Shown here: positions 42,515 through 53,193 of the stretch, piece by piece
How the letters are laid out: each line of letters opens with the position of its first letter
Position numbering within the stretch: position 1 is the first letter of the stretch
Assembly: GCA_024281995.1 (NCBI GenBank)
Contig: JAMWZW010000005.1
Location: 1-64,000, forward strand
Source: Nitrosomonas sp.
Lineage (GTDB): Bacteria; Pseudomonadota; Gammaproteobacteria; Burkholderiales; Nitrosomonadaceae
Length of the DNA: 64,000 bases
Direction: 5' to 3'
The notes under the pieces: model-generated
Told to the model about the DNA's origin: nothing
Database searches by the model: none
The model's input: the letters and a program-made list of their open reading frames with translations, nothing else
Made by a program: the position numbers and the translations under genes

Positions 42515-43045
42515 ATGACTCGGATTGGTAAGTCAATTGAGAAGATACTAAACGCTGATGAGAGAAGCGATGATCTTCATGAAAAAATGGTAGCAATAAA
42601 CCGAGTAACAAAAGTCGTTAAAGGTGGTCGTATTCTTGGTTTTGCAGCTCTCACAGTAGTTGGTGATGGTGATGGCAGCGTTGGTATGGGTAAGGGGAAG
42701 TCACGCGAAGTTCCTGTAGCAGTTCAAAAAGCTATGGACGAAGCTCGTAGAAAAATGTTTACTATAAAATTGAAAAATGGAACTATTTATCATCCAGTCA
42801 ATGGTTCACACGGCGCCGCTAAAGTATATATTCAACCGGCCTCAGAAGGAACAGGTATTATAGCGGGAGGTCCTATGCGAGCCATTTTTGAAGTTATGGG
42901 AATGACTAATATACTTGCTAAATGCATTGGATCAACAAATCCATATAATGTTGTTAGAGCAACATTTAATGCATTAAAGTCAATGAATACACCGGCATAT
43001 ATTGCTGCTAAGCGTGGAAAAACAATTAAAGAAATTCTTGGATAA
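42515..43045 (+). CDS. rpsE: 30S ribosomal protein S5
   Basis: S5 affects accuracy and, with S3 and S4, lines the mRNA entry. The 176-residue product has the N-terminal double-stranded RNA-binding part ([20 protein letters not shown]), the [16 protein letters not shown]-type segment ([14 protein letters not shown]) and [18 protein letters not shown]. Complete. Confidence 0.98.
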   Translation: MTRIGKSIEKILNADERSDDLHEKMVAINRVTKVVKGGRILGFAALTVVGDGDGSVGMGKGKSREVPVAVQKAMDEARRKMFTIKLKNGTIYHPVNGSHGAAKVYIQPASEGTGIIAGGPMRAIFEVMGMTNILAKCIGSTNPYNVVRATFNALKSMNTPAYIAAKRGKTIKEILG

Positions 43046-43050
43046 GAATT

Positions 43051-43239
43051 ATGAATGAGAAGAAAGATCGATTTATCAGAATAAAACTTATCAAAAGTGT
43101 AATAGGAACAAAAAAATCGCATCGTGATACTATAAAAGGTTTGGGATTAAAAAAATTAAATAGTTCTTCAATGCTAGATGACACCCCAGAAATACGCGGA
43201 ATGATTCATAAAATACATTATTTAATAAAGTTCATTTAA
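43051..43239 (+). CDS. rpmD: 50S ribosomal protein L30
   Basis: L30 is a small ferredoxin-like 50S protein. The 62-residue product has [40 protein letters not shown] and the closing [10 protein letters not shown]. Position between rpsE and rplO is canonical. Confidence 0.95.
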   Translation: MNEKKDRFIRIKLIKSVIGTKKSHRDTIKGLGLKKLNSSSMLDDTPEIRGMIHKIHYLIKFI

Positions 43240-43244
43240 TTACT

Positions 43245-43682
43245 ATGTATCTAAATTCAATAAAACCAGCTGTTGGAGCAAGACGTAATAAACTAAGAGT
43301 TGGTCGAGGCATTGGATCAGGTCTCGGAAAAACATGTGGTCGTGGTCATAAAGGGCAAAAATCAAGAGCTGGTGGTTTTCATAAAGTTGGTTTTGAAGGT
43401 GGACAAATGCCAATTCAAAGGCGATTGCCAAAGCGAGGTTTTGTTTCCTTAAACAAATATAAATTTTCAAAAATTAGGCTTTCTGACTTGAATTTTATTC
43501 CGACTAATGAAAGTAATCTTGACCTTTTAAAACTAAAGAAAATAAATCTTGTTTCTCATAAAACAAAGAAAGTTAAAATTTATTTATCAGGTGGATTCAA
43601 TAGAAATATTAATATAAGCGGGATATCTGTGAGTGCTGGGGTAAAAAAAGCAATTGAATCAACAGGTGGATCTGTTATCTAA
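43245..43682 (+). CDS. rplO: 50S ribosomal protein L15
   Basis: L15 acts late in 50S assembly. The 145-residue product has [20 protein letters not shown], then [18 protein letters not shown] and a C-terminal domain ending [16 protein letters not shown]. Start at 43245, 5 bases after rpmD. Confidence 0.97.
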   Translation: MYLNSIKPAVGARRNKLRVGRGIGSGLGKTCGRGHKGQKSRAGGFHKVGFEGGQMPIQRRLPKRGFVSLNKYKFSKIRLSDLNFIPTNESNLDLLKLKKINLVSHKTKKVKIYLSGGFNRNINISGISVSAGVKKAIESTGGSVI

Positions 43683-43719
43683 CCTATCAATGGATGTATT
43701 TTAATAGGCTTTAGAATCG

Positions 43720-45039
43720 ATGACAAATAAAATAGTAGATAGATTTTATGAACTTAAGCGCCGTTTATGGTTTTTGCTGTTTGCGCTGATAGTATATAGG
43801 ATTGGTGCACATGTACCAGTTCCTGGCATAGATCCAATAATTTTGAAAGAGCTATTTGAATCGCAAGAAAATAGTGTATTAGGAATGTTCAATATGTTTT
43901 CAGGGGGAGCGCTTTCTAGATTTTCAATTTTTGCGCTCGGCATTATGCCTTATATTTCTGCATCTATTATTATGCAACTAGGTACGGTAGCGGTGCCATA
44001 TCTCGAATCGCTAAAAAAAGAAGGAGAAACTGGAAGACGCAGAATTGCACAATATACTAGATATGGCACTTTATTGCTTGCATTAATACAAAGTTATGGA
44101 ATTTCTATAGCTTTGCAATCTCAGTCAGGATTAGTGTTAGTTCCTGGTTCGTTTTTTATTTTAACGACGATTGTTACGTTAGTTACCGGAACAATTTTTT
44201 TGATGTGGCTTGGTGAGCAGATTACCGAGCGCGGAATAGGAAACGGAATCTCTTTGATTATTTTCGCTGGCATCGCTGCAGGATTGCCTAGCGCGATTGG
44301 AGGAACATTAGATTTAGTTAGTACAGGATCAATGCATTTTATGGTAGCATTGGGAATTTTTTTAGCAGTTGCTGTGATTACAGGGTTTGTTGTTTATGTA
44401 GAAAAAGGACAAAGACGAATATTGGTTAATTATGCCAAACGTCAGATTGGTCAAAAAATTTATGGTGGTCAAAGTTCTCATTTACCGCTAAAACTAAATA
44501 TGGCGGGCGTTATTCCTCCTATTTTCGCGTCTAGTATAATTTTGTTTCCTGCAACACTTGCAGGCTGGTTTGCTAGTACCGAAACTATGACGTGGCTAAA
44601 AGATCTTAGTTCCGCTTTATCACCAGGGCAACCAATTTATGTATTTTTTTATGCGGTTATGATTATATTCTTTTGTTTTTTTTACACCGCGTTAGTGTTT
44701 AATCCTAAGGAAACATCTGATAATCTAAAAAAAAGTGGAGCTTTTATTCCTGGTATAAGGCCAGGCGATCAAACTACACGCTATATTGAAAGAATTATGT
44801 TGAGATTAACTTTAACAGGATCAATATATGTAATGCTTGTATGCTTATTGCCTGAGTTTTTAATTCTTAAATGGAATGTGCCATTTTATTTTGGTGGAAC
44901 TTCTCTTTTAATTATAGTTATAGTGACCATGGATTTTATGTCTCAAGTTCAATCTCATGTCATGTCTTCTCAGTATGAGAGCTTATTAAAAAAGGCTAAT
45001 TTTAAAAGTAATAATGTAAGAATTCCAATAAATAAATAA
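43720..45039 (+). CDS. secY: Protein translocase subunit SecY
   Basis: SecY is the channel of the SecYEG translocon. The 439-residue product has ten predicted membrane helices. Visible landmarks are the N-terminal [18 protein letters not shown], the plug-region [37 protein letters not shown], and the cytosolic loop around [13 protein letters not shown]. It follows rplO in the spc cluster. Confidence 0.98.
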   Translation: MTNKIVDRFYELKRRLWFLLFALIVYRIGAHVPVPGIDPIILKELFESQENSVLGMFNMFSGGALSRFSIFALGIMPYISASIIMQLGTVAVPYLESLKKEGETGRRRIAQYTRYGTLLLALIQSYGISIALQSQSGLVLVPGSFFILTTIVTLVTGTIFLMWLGEQITERGIGNGISLIIFAGIAAGLPSAIGGTLDLVSTGSMHFMVALGIFLAVAVITGFVVYVEKGQRRILVNYAKRQIGQKIYGGQSSHLPLKLNMAGVIPPIFASSIILFPATLAGWFASTETMTWLKDLSSALSPGQPIYVFFYAVMIIFFCFFYTALVFNPKETSDNLKKSGAFIPGIRPGDQTTRYIERIMLRLTLTGSIYVMLVCLLPEFLILKWNVPFYFGGTSLLIIVIVTMDFMSQVQSHVMSSQYESLLKKANFKSNNVRIPINK

Positions 45040-45056
45040 GCTTTAATAATTGTTAA

Positions 45057-45275
45057 ATGGGTAAAGAAGAAACAATACAAATGCAAGGTGAGATATTAGA
45101 AACTCTGCCGAATGCAACATTTCGAGTTAAACTTGAGAATGGTCATATCGTGCTTGGTCATATTTCTGGAAAAATGAGAATGCATTATATAAGAATATTA
45201 CCCGGCGATAAAGTTACTGTCGATTTAACACCTTATGATTTAACACGTGCTAGGATAACGTTCCGTGCTAAGTAA
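45057..45275 (+). CDS. infA: Translation initiation factor IF-1
   Basis: IF-1 is an OB-fold protein that blocks the A site during initiation. The 72-residue product reads [20 protein letters not shown], then [20 protein letters not shown], and ends with [18 protein letters not shown]. It lies between secY and rpmJ, as in many betaproteobacteria. Confidence 0.97.
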   Translation: MGKEETIQMQGEILETLPNATFRVKLENGHIVLGHISGKMRMHYIRILPGDKVTVDLTPYDLTRARITFRAK

Positions 45276-45303
45276 AAAATAATTTCAAAAAAAGGATTGT
45301 CAT

Positions 45304-45417
45304 ATGAAAGTAAATGCATCTGTGAAAAAACTATGCAGAAATTGTAAGATTATTAAAAGAAATAGAATAGTGAGAGTGATTTGTAATGATCCACGGCATA
45401 AGCAACGTCAAGGATAG
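45304..45417 (+). CDS. rpmJ: 50S ribosomal protein L36
   Basis: L36 is a 37-residue zinc-ribbon protein of the 50S subunit. The frame from 45304 reads [20 protein letters not shown] and ends [12 protein letters not shown]. Cys11, Cys14, Cys27 and His32 form the zinc site, so this is the zinc-dependent form. Position between infA and rpsM is canonical. Confidence 0.96.
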   Translation: MKVNASVKKLCRNCKIIKRNRIVRVICNDPRHKQRQG

Positions 45418-45477
45418 ATTGTGAGTTATCATTAATAATTCTTTTTAATTGTACTAACTACAAACTGGATAAAAAAT

Positions 45478-45837
45478 ATGGCGCGAATCGCAGGTGTGAA
45501 TATTCCTAATCATCAAAGTGTTAATATTGCTTTGACATCTATATACGGTATTGGTAGATCATGTTCAAAAAATATTTGTGAATCTGTTGGAATTGAAATA
45601 ACTAAGAAAATTAGAGATTTATCAGAAGAGCAAATCGATCTTTTACGTGATAATATTTCAAAACTTACAACAGAGGGTGATTTGCGTCGTGAAATTTCAA
45701 TGAATATAAAAAGATTAATGGATTTAGGATGTTATCGTGGATTGAGACATAAGAGAGGTTTGCCTGTTCGTGGTCAAAGAACACGAACTAACGCTAGAAC
45801 GCGAAAAGGGCCTAGAAAAGCAATACGTGCAAAATAA
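45478..45837 (+). CDS. rpsM: 30S ribosomal protein S13
   Basis: S13 contacts the P-site tRNA and L5. The 119-residue product starts [20 protein letters not shown], has the helix-hairpin [16 protein letters not shown], and ends with the basic tail [20 protein letters not shown]. It opens the alpha operon (rpsM-rpsK-rpsD-rpoA-rplQ). Confidence 0.98.
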   Translation: MARIAGVNIPNHQSVNIALTSIYGIGRSCSKNICESVGIEITKKIRDLSEEQIDLLRDNISKLTTEGDLRREISMNIKRLMDLGCYRGLRHKRGLPVRGQRTRTNARTRKGPRKAIRAK

Positions 45838-45882
45838 TTAACATACTTCATAACTATAAAATTTAAAAACAGGAATTATTTA

Positions 45883-46272
45883 ATGGCAAAATCCGCTCCG
45901 CGCATACGAAAAAAAATTAAAAAAAATATTGCTGAAGGCATAGCTCATATTCATGCTTCATTTAACAATACGATTGTGACGATAACTGACAGACAAGGTA
46001 ATGCTTTATCTTGGGCAACAGCTGGAGGAGTGGGTTTTAAAGGATCGCGAAAAAGTACGCCATTTGCGGCACAGGTTGCTGCGGAAACGGCAAGCAAAAT
46101 AGCAGTTGAATGCGGTGTTAAAAACATAGAAATTAGAATAAAAGGACCTGGGCCGGGAAGAGATTCGGCTGTGAGAGCTCTTAATAGTTCAGGTTTCAAG
46201 ATAACAAGTATTGCAGATGTGACACCTGTGCCACACAATGGATGTCGACCACCAAAAAAACGTCGTATTTGA
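45883..46272 (+). CDS. rpsK: 30S ribosomal protein S11
   Basis: S11 lies on the platform next to the E site. The 129-residue product has [40 protein letters not shown] and the conserved end [18 protein letters not shown]. rpsD begins 10 bases after its stop. Confidence 0.98.
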   Translation: MAKSAPRIRKKIKKNIAEGIAHIHASFNNTIVTITDRQGNALSWATAGGVGFKGSRKSTPFAAQVAAETASKIAVECGVKNIEIRIKGPGPGRDSAVRALNSSGFKITSIADVTPVPHNGCRPPKKRRI

Positions 46273-46282
46273 GGAGAAACTA

Positions 46283-46909
46283 TTGGCTAGAAATCTTGAA
46301 CCAAAATGTAAACAGTGTCGACGAGAAGGCGAAAAATTATTTTTAAAGGGTGAAAAATGCTTCTCAGATAAGTGTGCAATTGAAAGGAGAAACTACCCCC
46401 CTGGTCAACACGGTCAAAAAAGAGGGCGACTATCAGATTATGGTAAGCAACTTCGTGAGAAACAAAAAATTCGGAAAATATATGGCGTTCTAGAAAGACA
46501 GTTTAGGAATATTTATAAAACCGCAGACAAACGGAAAGGTGTTACTGGTGATACATTACTACAACTATTAGAATGCCGCTTAGATAATGTTACTTATCAT
46601 ATGGGATTTGGGACTTCACGTAATGAAGCTCGACAAATAGTGCGACATAACTGTATTCTTGTTAATGGTAGGCGCGTAAATATACCTTCATATTTGGTTA
46701 AATCTGGAGATACAATAGAAGTAATCGAATGTGCCAAGAAGCAATTACGAATTAAGGCTTCAATAGAAGCAGCAGACAATAGAAGATTTCCATCGTGGTT
46801 AGAAGTCGATGTTAAAAGCATGAAAGGCATTTTTAAAGCTAAGCCAGACCGCTCGGAACTACCTGCGACAATTAATGAGTCTCTGGTAGTGGAATTGTAT
46901 TCTAAGTAA
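46283..46909 (+). CDS. rpsD: 30S ribosomal protein S4, TTG start
   Basis: S4 starts 30S assembly and in E. coli represses the alpha operon. The likely start is TTG at 46283 with a strong GAGGAG 7 bases before it, giving the usual N-terminus (M)[18 protein letters not shown] and a 208-residue protein. The upstream ATG in this frame would lie inside rpsK. Four Cys (about 9, 12, 26, 31) fit the zinc-binding form. The S4 domain [20 protein letters not shown] is complete. Confidence 0.95.
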   Translation: MARNLEPKCKQCRREGEKLFLKGEKCFSDKCAIERRNYPPGQHGQKRGRLSDYGKQLREKQKIRKIYGVLERQFRNIYKTADKRKGVTGDTLLQLLECRLDNVTYHMGFGTSRNEARQIVRHNCILVNGRRVNIPSYLVKSGDTIEVIECAKKQLRIKASIEAADNRRFPSWLEVDVKSMKGIFKAKPDRSELPATINESLVVELYSK

Positions 46910-46951
46910 TAAATTTTTTACTGGTTTGCTTTACGAAAAAAGGATCTTGTT

Positions 46952-47956
46952 ATGCAAGGTAATGAATTGTTAACACCTCGTATTATAGATGTTCAAAATA
47001 TCTCTCCACTTCACGCTAAGGTTATAATGGAACCTTTCGAGCGAGGATATGGCCATACTTTGGGAAATGCACTACGTCGAATACTTTTGTCATCTGTTAT
47101 GGGATATGCTGCTACAGAAGTAAAAATAGCTAGTGTAGTTCATGAATATTCATCGCTTGACGGCGTTCAAGAAGATGTTGTTGATATCCTATTGAATATT
47201 AAAGGAATTGTTTTTAAGCTTCATGGTAATAATGATGTTATTTTGTCATTAAAAAAAATAGGTAAAGGAGTAGTTACAGCCGGTGATATAGAAGTTGGAC
47301 ATGATATAGAGGTAATAAACCCTGATCATATCATCGCACATTTGGCAGCCGATGGCAAAATTGATATTCAATTAAAAGTAGAAAAGGGATATGGTTATGT
47401 TCCCGCATCTTTGCGAAAAAGCAAGTTATCAGATAAAACCATCGGCACTATTTTCTTGGATGCATCATTTAGTCCTATTAGGCGAGTTAGTTATATAGTA
47501 GAAAGTGCTCGTGTTGAGCAAAGAACGGATCTTGATAAGCTCATCATAGATCTTGAAACAAATGGAGTTGTTGAACCGGAGGAAGCAATTCGCTTTGCAG
47601 CGCGAATTTTAGTTCAACAGTTAACAGTATTTGCTGATTTAGAAAGTACTCCAATCACAAAAGAACAACCTTTAATTCCACAAATTGATCCAATTTTACT
47701 TCGCCCCGTTGATGATTTGGAGCTCACTGTAAGATCAGCTAATTGCCTTAAAGTTGAAAATATATATTATATTGGTGATTTAATACAACGAACAGAAGCT
47801 GAATTATTACGCACACCTAATTTGGGAAGAAAATCTCTTAATGAAATAAAGGAAGTATTGGCTGCAAGAGAACTCACCTTAGGTATGAAATTAGACAATT
47901 GGCCACCTGCTAATCTTGATAATATTGCAAAGGATATAAATCATGCGTCACAATAA
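46952..47956 (+). CDS. rpoA: RNA polymerase alpha subunit
   Basis: RpoA is the assembly platform of RNA polymerase and the target of UP elements and activators. The 334-residue product has the N-terminal dimerisation domain ([20 protein letters not shown]) and the C-terminal DNA-binding domain with [20 protein letters not shown] and [16 protein letters not shown]. Its end overlaps the rplQ start by 14 bases. Confidence 0.98.
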   Translation: MQGNELLTPRIIDVQNISPLHAKVIMEPFERGYGHTLGNALRRILLSSVMGYAATEVKIASVVHEYSSLDGVQEDVVDILLNIKGIVFKLHGNNDVILSLKKIGKGVVTAGDIEVGHDIEVINPDHIIAHLAADGKIDIQLKVEKGYGYVPASLRKSKLSDKTIGTIFLDASFSPIRRVSYIVESARVEQRTDLDKLIIDLETNGVVEPEEAIRFAARILVQQLTVFADLESTPITKEQPLIPQIDPILLRPVDDLELTVRSANCLKVENIYYIGDLIQRTEAELLRTPNLGRKSLNEIKEVLAARELTLGMKLDNWPPANLDNIAKDINHASQ

Positions 47957-48335
47957 TGCCTTTAGGAAATTAAATCGATCAAGTAGTCATCGTAAGGCTA
48001 TGTTTAGAAATATGAGTAATTCATTGTTACGACATGAAATAATAAAAACCACTTTACCAAAAGCTAAAGAACTCAGAAAATTTGTAGAACCAGTAATTAC
48101 TTTAGGAAAAAGACCATCACTAGCTAATCGTCGCTTGGCTTTTAGTAGACTCCGCGATAGAGAGATTGTTGTAAAATTGTTTTCACAATTAGGTCCTCGC
48201 TATCAAACTCGACCTGGTGGTTATTTGCGAATTTTGAAAAACGGCTTCAGAAAAGGAGATAATGCTCCGATGGCACTTGTTGAGTTATTAGATAGACCAA
48301 CTGAGACAAAAGTGACAGATTCTAACAGCAAATAA
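47943..48335 (+). CDS. rplQ: 50S ribosomal protein L17
   Basis: L17 is near the tunnel exit. The 130-residue product begins [20 protein letters not shown] and has [20 protein letters not shown] and the end [14 protein letters not shown]. It is the last gene of the ribosomal series. No clear terminator was found in the 124 bp before birA. Confidence 0.97.
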   Translation: MRHNNAFRKLNRSSSHRKAMFRNMSNSLLRHEIIKTTLPKAKELRKFVEPVITLGKRPSLANRRLAFSRLRDREIVVKLFSQLGPRYQTRPGGYLRILKNGFRKGDNAPMALVELLDRPTETKVTDSNSK

Positions 48336-48459
48336 CACCAAGTATATCTTTTAAAATGCTTATTTTTCATATAAATGAGTGCATTGCATAGTTCGCTTTT
48401 ATACTTTTTTTATTTTTAATGCGAAATACACTTAGCCATCAGTTTTATATTTTGACCGG

Positions 48460-49455
48460 TTGAATATTAGAATAATATCTATATTGCGATTACTGAGTGA
48501 TGGAGAAATTTACTCAGCATCTTATATTGCAGCATATTTTCAATGCTCAACAACAGAAATTCATAAGATATTAAAATACACAGAGATTCCTGGCATTATT
48601 TTAATAAGATTTGCTAATAAAGGATATTTGTGGAAGAATCCTTTTAATTGGCTAAATGCAGATTTAATTTTTAAAAATTTATCTGCAAGTATTAATGATA
48701 AAGTTATTGATTTGAGAATCATAGATTGTATTGATTCTACGAATAATTTTCTATTGCTTAATGATTTAAAGAATTTAAAAAAAAACAAAGATTGCCTTTC
48801 CGTAATTGCTGCAGAATTGCAAACAAGTGGACGGGGACGACGGGGTCGTTCATGGTGCAGTGGATTAGGTGAAAGCCTTACATTTTCTGTAGGTTGGCAT
48901 GTTAGTCTTAATATTTCTTGTTTAACAGGCTTAAGTTTAACTATCGGTATTGCAATAATTCGTGTTCTCAATTCACTTGCTATAAAAAATCTATACCTTA
49001 AATGGCCTAATGATATTCTTTTTAATCATAAGAAATTGGGTGGTGTTCTGATTGAGCTTCGTAAAACTAAACCTGATTCCTCAACTTATTGTGTAATTGG
49101 TATTGGTATTAATTTTAAGCTTTCAAGTCATACTAAGCGTTTGATAGGGCAAAATATAAGTGATCTATTTACTATTACTGGAGAAAGCGTTGATCGTAAT
49201 TTGATCTTAGGAAGGTTATTGTCGGAATTGTGTAATGTTTTAATTCTATTCGAAAAATATAGTTTTAATTATTTTATGAAAGAATGGATAAGTTATCATG
49301 GTTTTGAAGGCAAGAAAGTTAATTTATTTCTTCCTAATAATTCTGTAATTGAAGGAATAGCAAGCGGTGTTGATCATAATGGAGCATTAATTTTAATAAC
49401 TGAAGAAGGAAAAAAAATTTACAATGTGGGGGACATTTCTCTACGCTTGAAGTAA
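48460..49455 (+). CDS. birA: Biotin-protein ligase/biotin operon repressor, TTG start
   Basis: BirA activates biotin and attaches it to acetyl-CoA carboxylase, and in many species represses biotin genes. The 331-residue product has an N-terminal winged helix (about 1-60), the ligase motif SGRGRRGRSW near residue 125, KWPNDILFNHKKLGGVLIEL, and the C-terminal SH3-like domain. No ATG fits; the frame is open only from a TAG 27 bp upstream, so the TTG at 48460 is the probable start. coaX follows 6 bp later, a common pair. Confidence 0.92.
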   Translation: MNIRIISILRLLSDGEIYSASYIAAYFQCSTTEIHKILKYTEIPGIILIRFANKGYLWKNPFNWLNADLIFKNLSASINDKVIDLRIIDCIDSTNNFLLLNDLKNLKKNKDCLSVIAAELQTSGRGRRGRSWCSGLGESLTFSVGWHVSLNISCLTGLSLTIGIAIIRVLNSLAIKNLYLKWPNDILFNHKKLGGVLIELRKTKPDSSTYCVIGIGINFKLSSHTKRLIGQNISDLFTITGESVDRNLILGRLLSELCNVLILFEKYSFNYFMKEWISYHGFEGKKVNLFLPNNSVIEGIASGVDHNGALILITEEGKKIYNVGDISLRLK

Positions 49456-49461
49456 TCGTAT

Positions 49462-50208
49462 ATGTCTTATATATTAGCCATTGATTCTGGTAATACTTTT
49501 ATTAAATGGGGGTTATACGCTGACGGACTTTGGATTAAATATGGAATAATTTCTTACGAAGGAGTTCTTGTACTAAATGAAGAATTCTCTCACTTACCTG
49601 AGCCTGATATAGTAATTATATCTCATGTAGCGCGCGCCATTACTAGAGATCAATTGGTTGCACTCATATCAATTTGGGATGCTAGATATTATTGGGTCGA
49701 TGCACAAGAATTTCAGTGTAATGTTTCAAATAGTTATTCAATTCCACAGCAATTAGGTAGCGACCGATGGGCTAGTTTAATAGCGGCCTGGAATATTTCT
49801 CAGCAAGCTTGTTTGGTAATTAGTGTCGGTACCGCTATGACTATTGATGCATTAACAGATTCGGGAAATTTTTTAGGCGGCATTATCATACCCGGTATCG
49901 AACTTATGCATAATAGCTTATTCTCTCATACTCAATTAACGACTATTAGTCATAGTAGCGGTAACTATCGAGTTTTTCCACAAAATACCAATGATGCAGT
50001 TGAAAGTGGTGTAATTCAATGTATGATGGGAGCTATTGATCGAATGTATAATTTTCTTTCTTTGCAAGTTAATCATCCTATTGAAGTCTGTTTTATTACG
50101 GGCGGTGGAGCATCTAAATTAATCCCTTACATCAAAATTCCAGTGACAGTTATAGAAAATTTAGTGTTAAGGGGATTAATTATCATCGCAAATGATCTTC
50201 TTCAATAA
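49462..50208 (+). CDS. coaX: Type III pantothenate kinase
   Basis: CoaX phosphorylates pantothenate, the first step of CoA synthesis. The 248-residue product has the phosphate-binding LAIDSGNTFIKWGLY with Asp8, the GSDRWASLIAAW motif, SVGTAMTIDAL, and the C-terminal GGGASKL. These are the three conserved motifs of the type III family. It is likely co-transcribed with birA. Confidence 0.93.
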   Translation: MSYILAIDSGNTFIKWGLYADGLWIKYGIISYEGVLVLNEEFSHLPEPDIVIISHVARAITRDQLVALISIWDARYYWVDAQEFQCNVSNSYSIPQQLGSDRWASLIAAWNISQQACLVISVGTAMTIDALTDSGNFLGGIIIPGIELMHNSLFSHTQLTTISHSSGNYRVFPQNTNDAVESGVIQCMMGAIDRMYNFLSLQVNHPIEVCFITGGGASKLIPYIKIPVTVIENLVLRGLIIIANDLLQ

Positions 50209-50283
50209 GACTTCTGCAACAACTCCCCCTTCGTCCAATAACCGACTAAAATAGAGTCTGTTAAAAGACAGCTGATGTAAACG

Positions 50284-50959
50284 ATGCAGATGAGTTTTGG
50301 AACATTGGAATTGTCACAACGATTGAAGCGAGACAGTGTGCTGATGAAAATTGATGCCCTGATTGAATGGGAGGCGTTGCGACCGAAGCTTACGGGTTTA
50401 TATAAGCGGGAGTTATCGCATGGTGGACTAGACAGGAACCGTTTGACGCGTTGTTGATGTTCAAAGCGACGCTACTGGGTCAGTGGCACAGTTTGTCGGA
50501 TGCCGCGTTGGAACAAGCGCTGAGTGTGCGCATTGATTTTCTGCAATTTTGCGGTTTGTCGTTATCGGATGAGATGCCGGACGAAAGCACGTTGTGCCAC
50601 ACATAGGACAAATCCGCCTTCAATTTGCTTTATTGTGCAGATTGAAGGTAAAAATCGCTGTTTTAGGCATAATTCACGAATAATTTTACAAATTGGCGGG
50701 TACACGTCATCAGAATTTTCAATTCATACGGAAATATTTGAATTTCCCGACAGACCCATTGCCGAATAGTGTGTTTCGGCGCAATCAAACGCCTATTCGG
50801 AATGAGACGCGCCAGCTACTTCGGCACGGCAAAAGTCAACGCTCAATTCATGCTGAAAAGCATCTGTATGAGTCTGAAAAAAGCTGCCAACAAAATTCTT
50901 GTGGACAGGCTGCCAAGGGGAGCAATCCGTCCAAATGTTACATAAGGGGGAAAACTCCC
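50284..50959 (+). pseudogene. IS5-type transposase remnant
   Basis: Three pieces of one transposase are visible. Frame one starts with an ATG at 50284 (MQMSFGTLELSQRLKRDSVL) and carries LIEWEALRPKL. A second frame encodes ALLMFKATLLGQWHSLSDAA and IDFLQFCGLSLSDEMPDEST. Near the end, RRASYFGTAKVNAQFMLKSI with SLKKAANKIL is the family C-terminus (stop at 50957-50959). The catalytic middle is missing. No clean terminal repeats were found, so element borders are uncertain. This explains the 900-bp gap between coaX and engB. Confidence 0.7.
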
Positions 50960-51116
50960 TAAAAAAGGGAAGAAACTTCACTTATTTACCAAAATAATGC
51001 ATGACAACTGTCATTTGAATATTTTTCTTTGTAACTGCTGGAAGATTCACGCGGTTGTGCAGCGGCTTTTCAATAATTAAATTACTTTCCTTTCTTTAGG
51101 ATATATAATTTATTCT

Positions 51117-51710
51117 ATGTCCAAATTCCAAAGTGCTTCTTTTTATATTTCTGTTAATGATCTTGGAGATTTGCCGCAGCATTCTGGTATCGAGATTGCT
51201 TTTGCTGGTAGATCTAATGCTGGAAAATCGAGCGTCATTAATACGCTAACTAATAGAAATCGCTTAGCTTTTGTTAGTAAGACACCTGGACGTACTCAGC
51301 AAATTAATTTTTTTAGATTAAATTCTAATCATTTTTTTGTTGATTTACCAGGTTATGGATATGCAAAGGTTCCTTATTCTGTAAAAAATCATTGGGAAAA
51401 ATTACTGAGTACTTATTTACAAACACGAGAATCGCTCAAGGGATTAATATTAATAATGGATGTTCGACATCCATTTAAATCTATAGATATTCAAATGCTT
51501 GATTGGTTTATACCTACAGGGAAAGCTGTACATATCTTGTTAACAAAAGCTGACAAGCTAAGTAAATTACAAGCAGCCCATAGATTAAATGAAGTAAGTT
51601 TGTATGTGCAGAATTCTTACCCACAATGTAGCGTTCAATTGTTCTCTAGTTTAGCTGCGGAAGGCATTGAAGATGTAAGCAATGTTATCCATACTTGGTT
51701 ACAAAAATGA
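51117..51710 (+). CDS. engB: Ribosome biogenesis GTP-binding protein EngB (YsxC/YihA)
   Basis: EngB is a small essential GTPase of 50S assembly. The 197-residue product has G1 GRSNAGKSS (31-39), a G2 [11 protein letters not shown] region, G3 [10 protein letters not shown] and G4 LTKADK. Length is normal. It is isolated between IS5-type remnants on both sides, so its original neighbours have been lost. Confidence 0.95.
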   Translation: MSKFQSASFYISVNDLGDLPQHSGIEIAFAGRSNAGKSSVINTLTNRNRLAFVSKTPGRTQQINFFRLNSNHFFVDLPGYGYAKVPYSVKNHWEKLLSTYLQTRESLKGLILIMDVRHPFKSIDIQMLDWFIPTGKAVHILLTKADKLSKLQAAHRLNEVSLYVQNSYPQCSVQLFSSLAAEGIEDVSNVIHTWLQK

Positions 51711-51779
51711 AATAGTATCAAGATCTTTTTATAGTCGGTAGAAAAAAGCTGGGCTGCTTATTGCGAAGAGAATTTAAAT

Positions 51780-52337
51780 GTGCTGGCCTAAATGGCTGTT
51801 GAAAAACTTCCTGATAGTACTTTGAGTTGATGATAGAATTGAAATTTTACTTCGACCACCGCAAAAGTCCGAGCAATGCTAAACAACTGCATCAGCATCA
51901 ATAGGGACCACTTCAAGCATGGGTTGACTAAATTCTGCAGAAGGCAAGGCTTATGACCTTGTGTCATCTTTCTTCTCCATTAAATAGAGCAGAATCTGGT
52001 CATTCAAGGGAAAGGCAGCTCCATCAGCTTTCGTGTGCCCAATGGTCGACTAGATGGCGCTGCGCCACTTGATCATCGCTTTCAAGCTTTTAGTTACCCC
52101 TCGGTGCTGACATGAACGTAATATTCGTGTACCGGGTACAGCAACACCACGGTAACCGCGATCTACAATCGCTGAGTGTATGACTGTGTCACTTAGCATA
52201 CTCGCTTGCTCCAGGGCTTCGGGCAACGTATGACCATCATACGGATTCCCGGCATTGATCGGGCGCCCAGCACAAAACCTTCCTTCAACGTGGTGGTGAT
52301 CGACACCTTCACGCCAAACAGCTACGCAAACGTGCAA
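51780..52337 (-). pseudogene. IS5/IS1182-type transposase, C-terminal remnant
   Basis: The minus strand encodes GRPINAGNPYDGHTLPEALE, then SAIVDRGYRGVAVPGTRIL and MIKWRSAI, which is the catalytic C-terminal half of an IS5-like transposase. The glutamate-containing region that should follow WRSAIE is broken by a TAG. Beyond it, other frames still show HTKADG and, further on, LMQLFSIARTF-like and FHQLKVLSGSF-like tails. The N-terminal half is absent. It differs in sequence from the remnant at 50284-50959. Confidence 0.65.
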
Positions 52338-52544
52338 TTATTGGGGCTAGACAGGGATTAATTCTTTGCATGGATCTCTACCTCATCAGAAATTTGATTT
52401 GTGCGGTATTTCGGAGAAGGAATGGTGATTAGATCGCAATGGTAATGCAAGGGCAAGCTACTTTGCAGCTGATGCGGATTTTTAGAAAACAATCCGCGTC
52501 AGCAGATTCGAACCCTTTTATACGGAAAATTCTCGTGGTACTCG
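52338..52544. other. Intergenic stretch, no gene seen
   Basis: The stretch between the transposase remnant and the DUF1579 gene has no open frame worth reporting. It contains a possible AATCCGC-type short inverted repeat near 52470-52495 of no clear use. Confidence 0.4.
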
Positions 52545-53144
52545 TTACTGTTTCCTTGTATAGATTATCTCCAGCATTTTCATTTCCTCGCCACCATGGT
52601 GAGTTCCGTACATGATGAATTCCTGGTTATTGCTATCCACGATCTTCCAGATAGCGCGATGGGACATGTGTCCTCCACCCACTTCGGCATGCCGTCCAGT
52701 CAGAGTAATGGTCTTGCCGTCGGCGCTTGGTGTGCCTTCCATCATGAAAATGCCTGTGCTCATGCTATCGATCCATGTCGAAACATACTGTTTGAGCAAG
52801 TTGTCGTATGCGATAGTCCAAACACCGGTATGGGGTTTGCCGTGCATGCTGCCGGTAATTTCTTGCTGGAGAAATCGACCTTCTAGTAACATTTTGATGT
52901 TTACTGAACCTGTTGACTCCACCGGTGGTTTCTGGGGATTCATCCATTCTTTCGTTTTTGTTGTCCAACTGCCTGTGAGACTTGCCAATAACTTGTGTTG
53001 TTCTCCAGGTGTAGCCAATTTTGTATAAATTTCCATCAGTTCTTCAGGATTCATAGGCTTGCCGCTTTTGGGGTCGTCGGCAATAGCGCTCGTTGTTAGC
53101 ACTATCGAAAACAAAATAACTAAAGCAAAATGTGAATACTTCAT
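52545..53144 (-). CDS. Exported DUF1579 family protein
   Basis: The 199-residue product has a signal peptide (about residues 1-22, MKYSHFALVILFSIVLTTSA) and a DUF1579 beta-barrel-like domain with the pattern LLASLTGSWTTKTKEW, GRFLQQEITGSMHGKPHTGV and YVSTWIDSMSTGIFMMEG. Its biochemical function is unknown. The ATG at 53144 has a strong AAGGAG; an earlier in-frame start (53246) is not supported. It is the last gene of the ECF module, 49 bp after a broken DUF1428 gene. Family members often accompany DGPF and VOC proteins. Confidence 0.75.
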   Translation of the reverse strand: MKYSHFALVILFSIVLTTSAIADDPKSGKPMNPEELMEIYTKLATPGEQHKLLASLTGSWTTKTKEWMNPQKPPVESTGSVNIKMLLEGRFLQQEITGSMHGKPHTGVWTIAYDNLLKQYVSTWIDSMSTGIFMMEGTPSADGKTITLTGRHAEVGGGHMSHRAIWKIVDSNNQEFIMYGTHHGGEEMKMLEIIYTRKQ

Positions 53145-53193
53145 GACTTTCTCCTTGTAAAAATTTTTAATATACAAATTACCGATAGGATTA

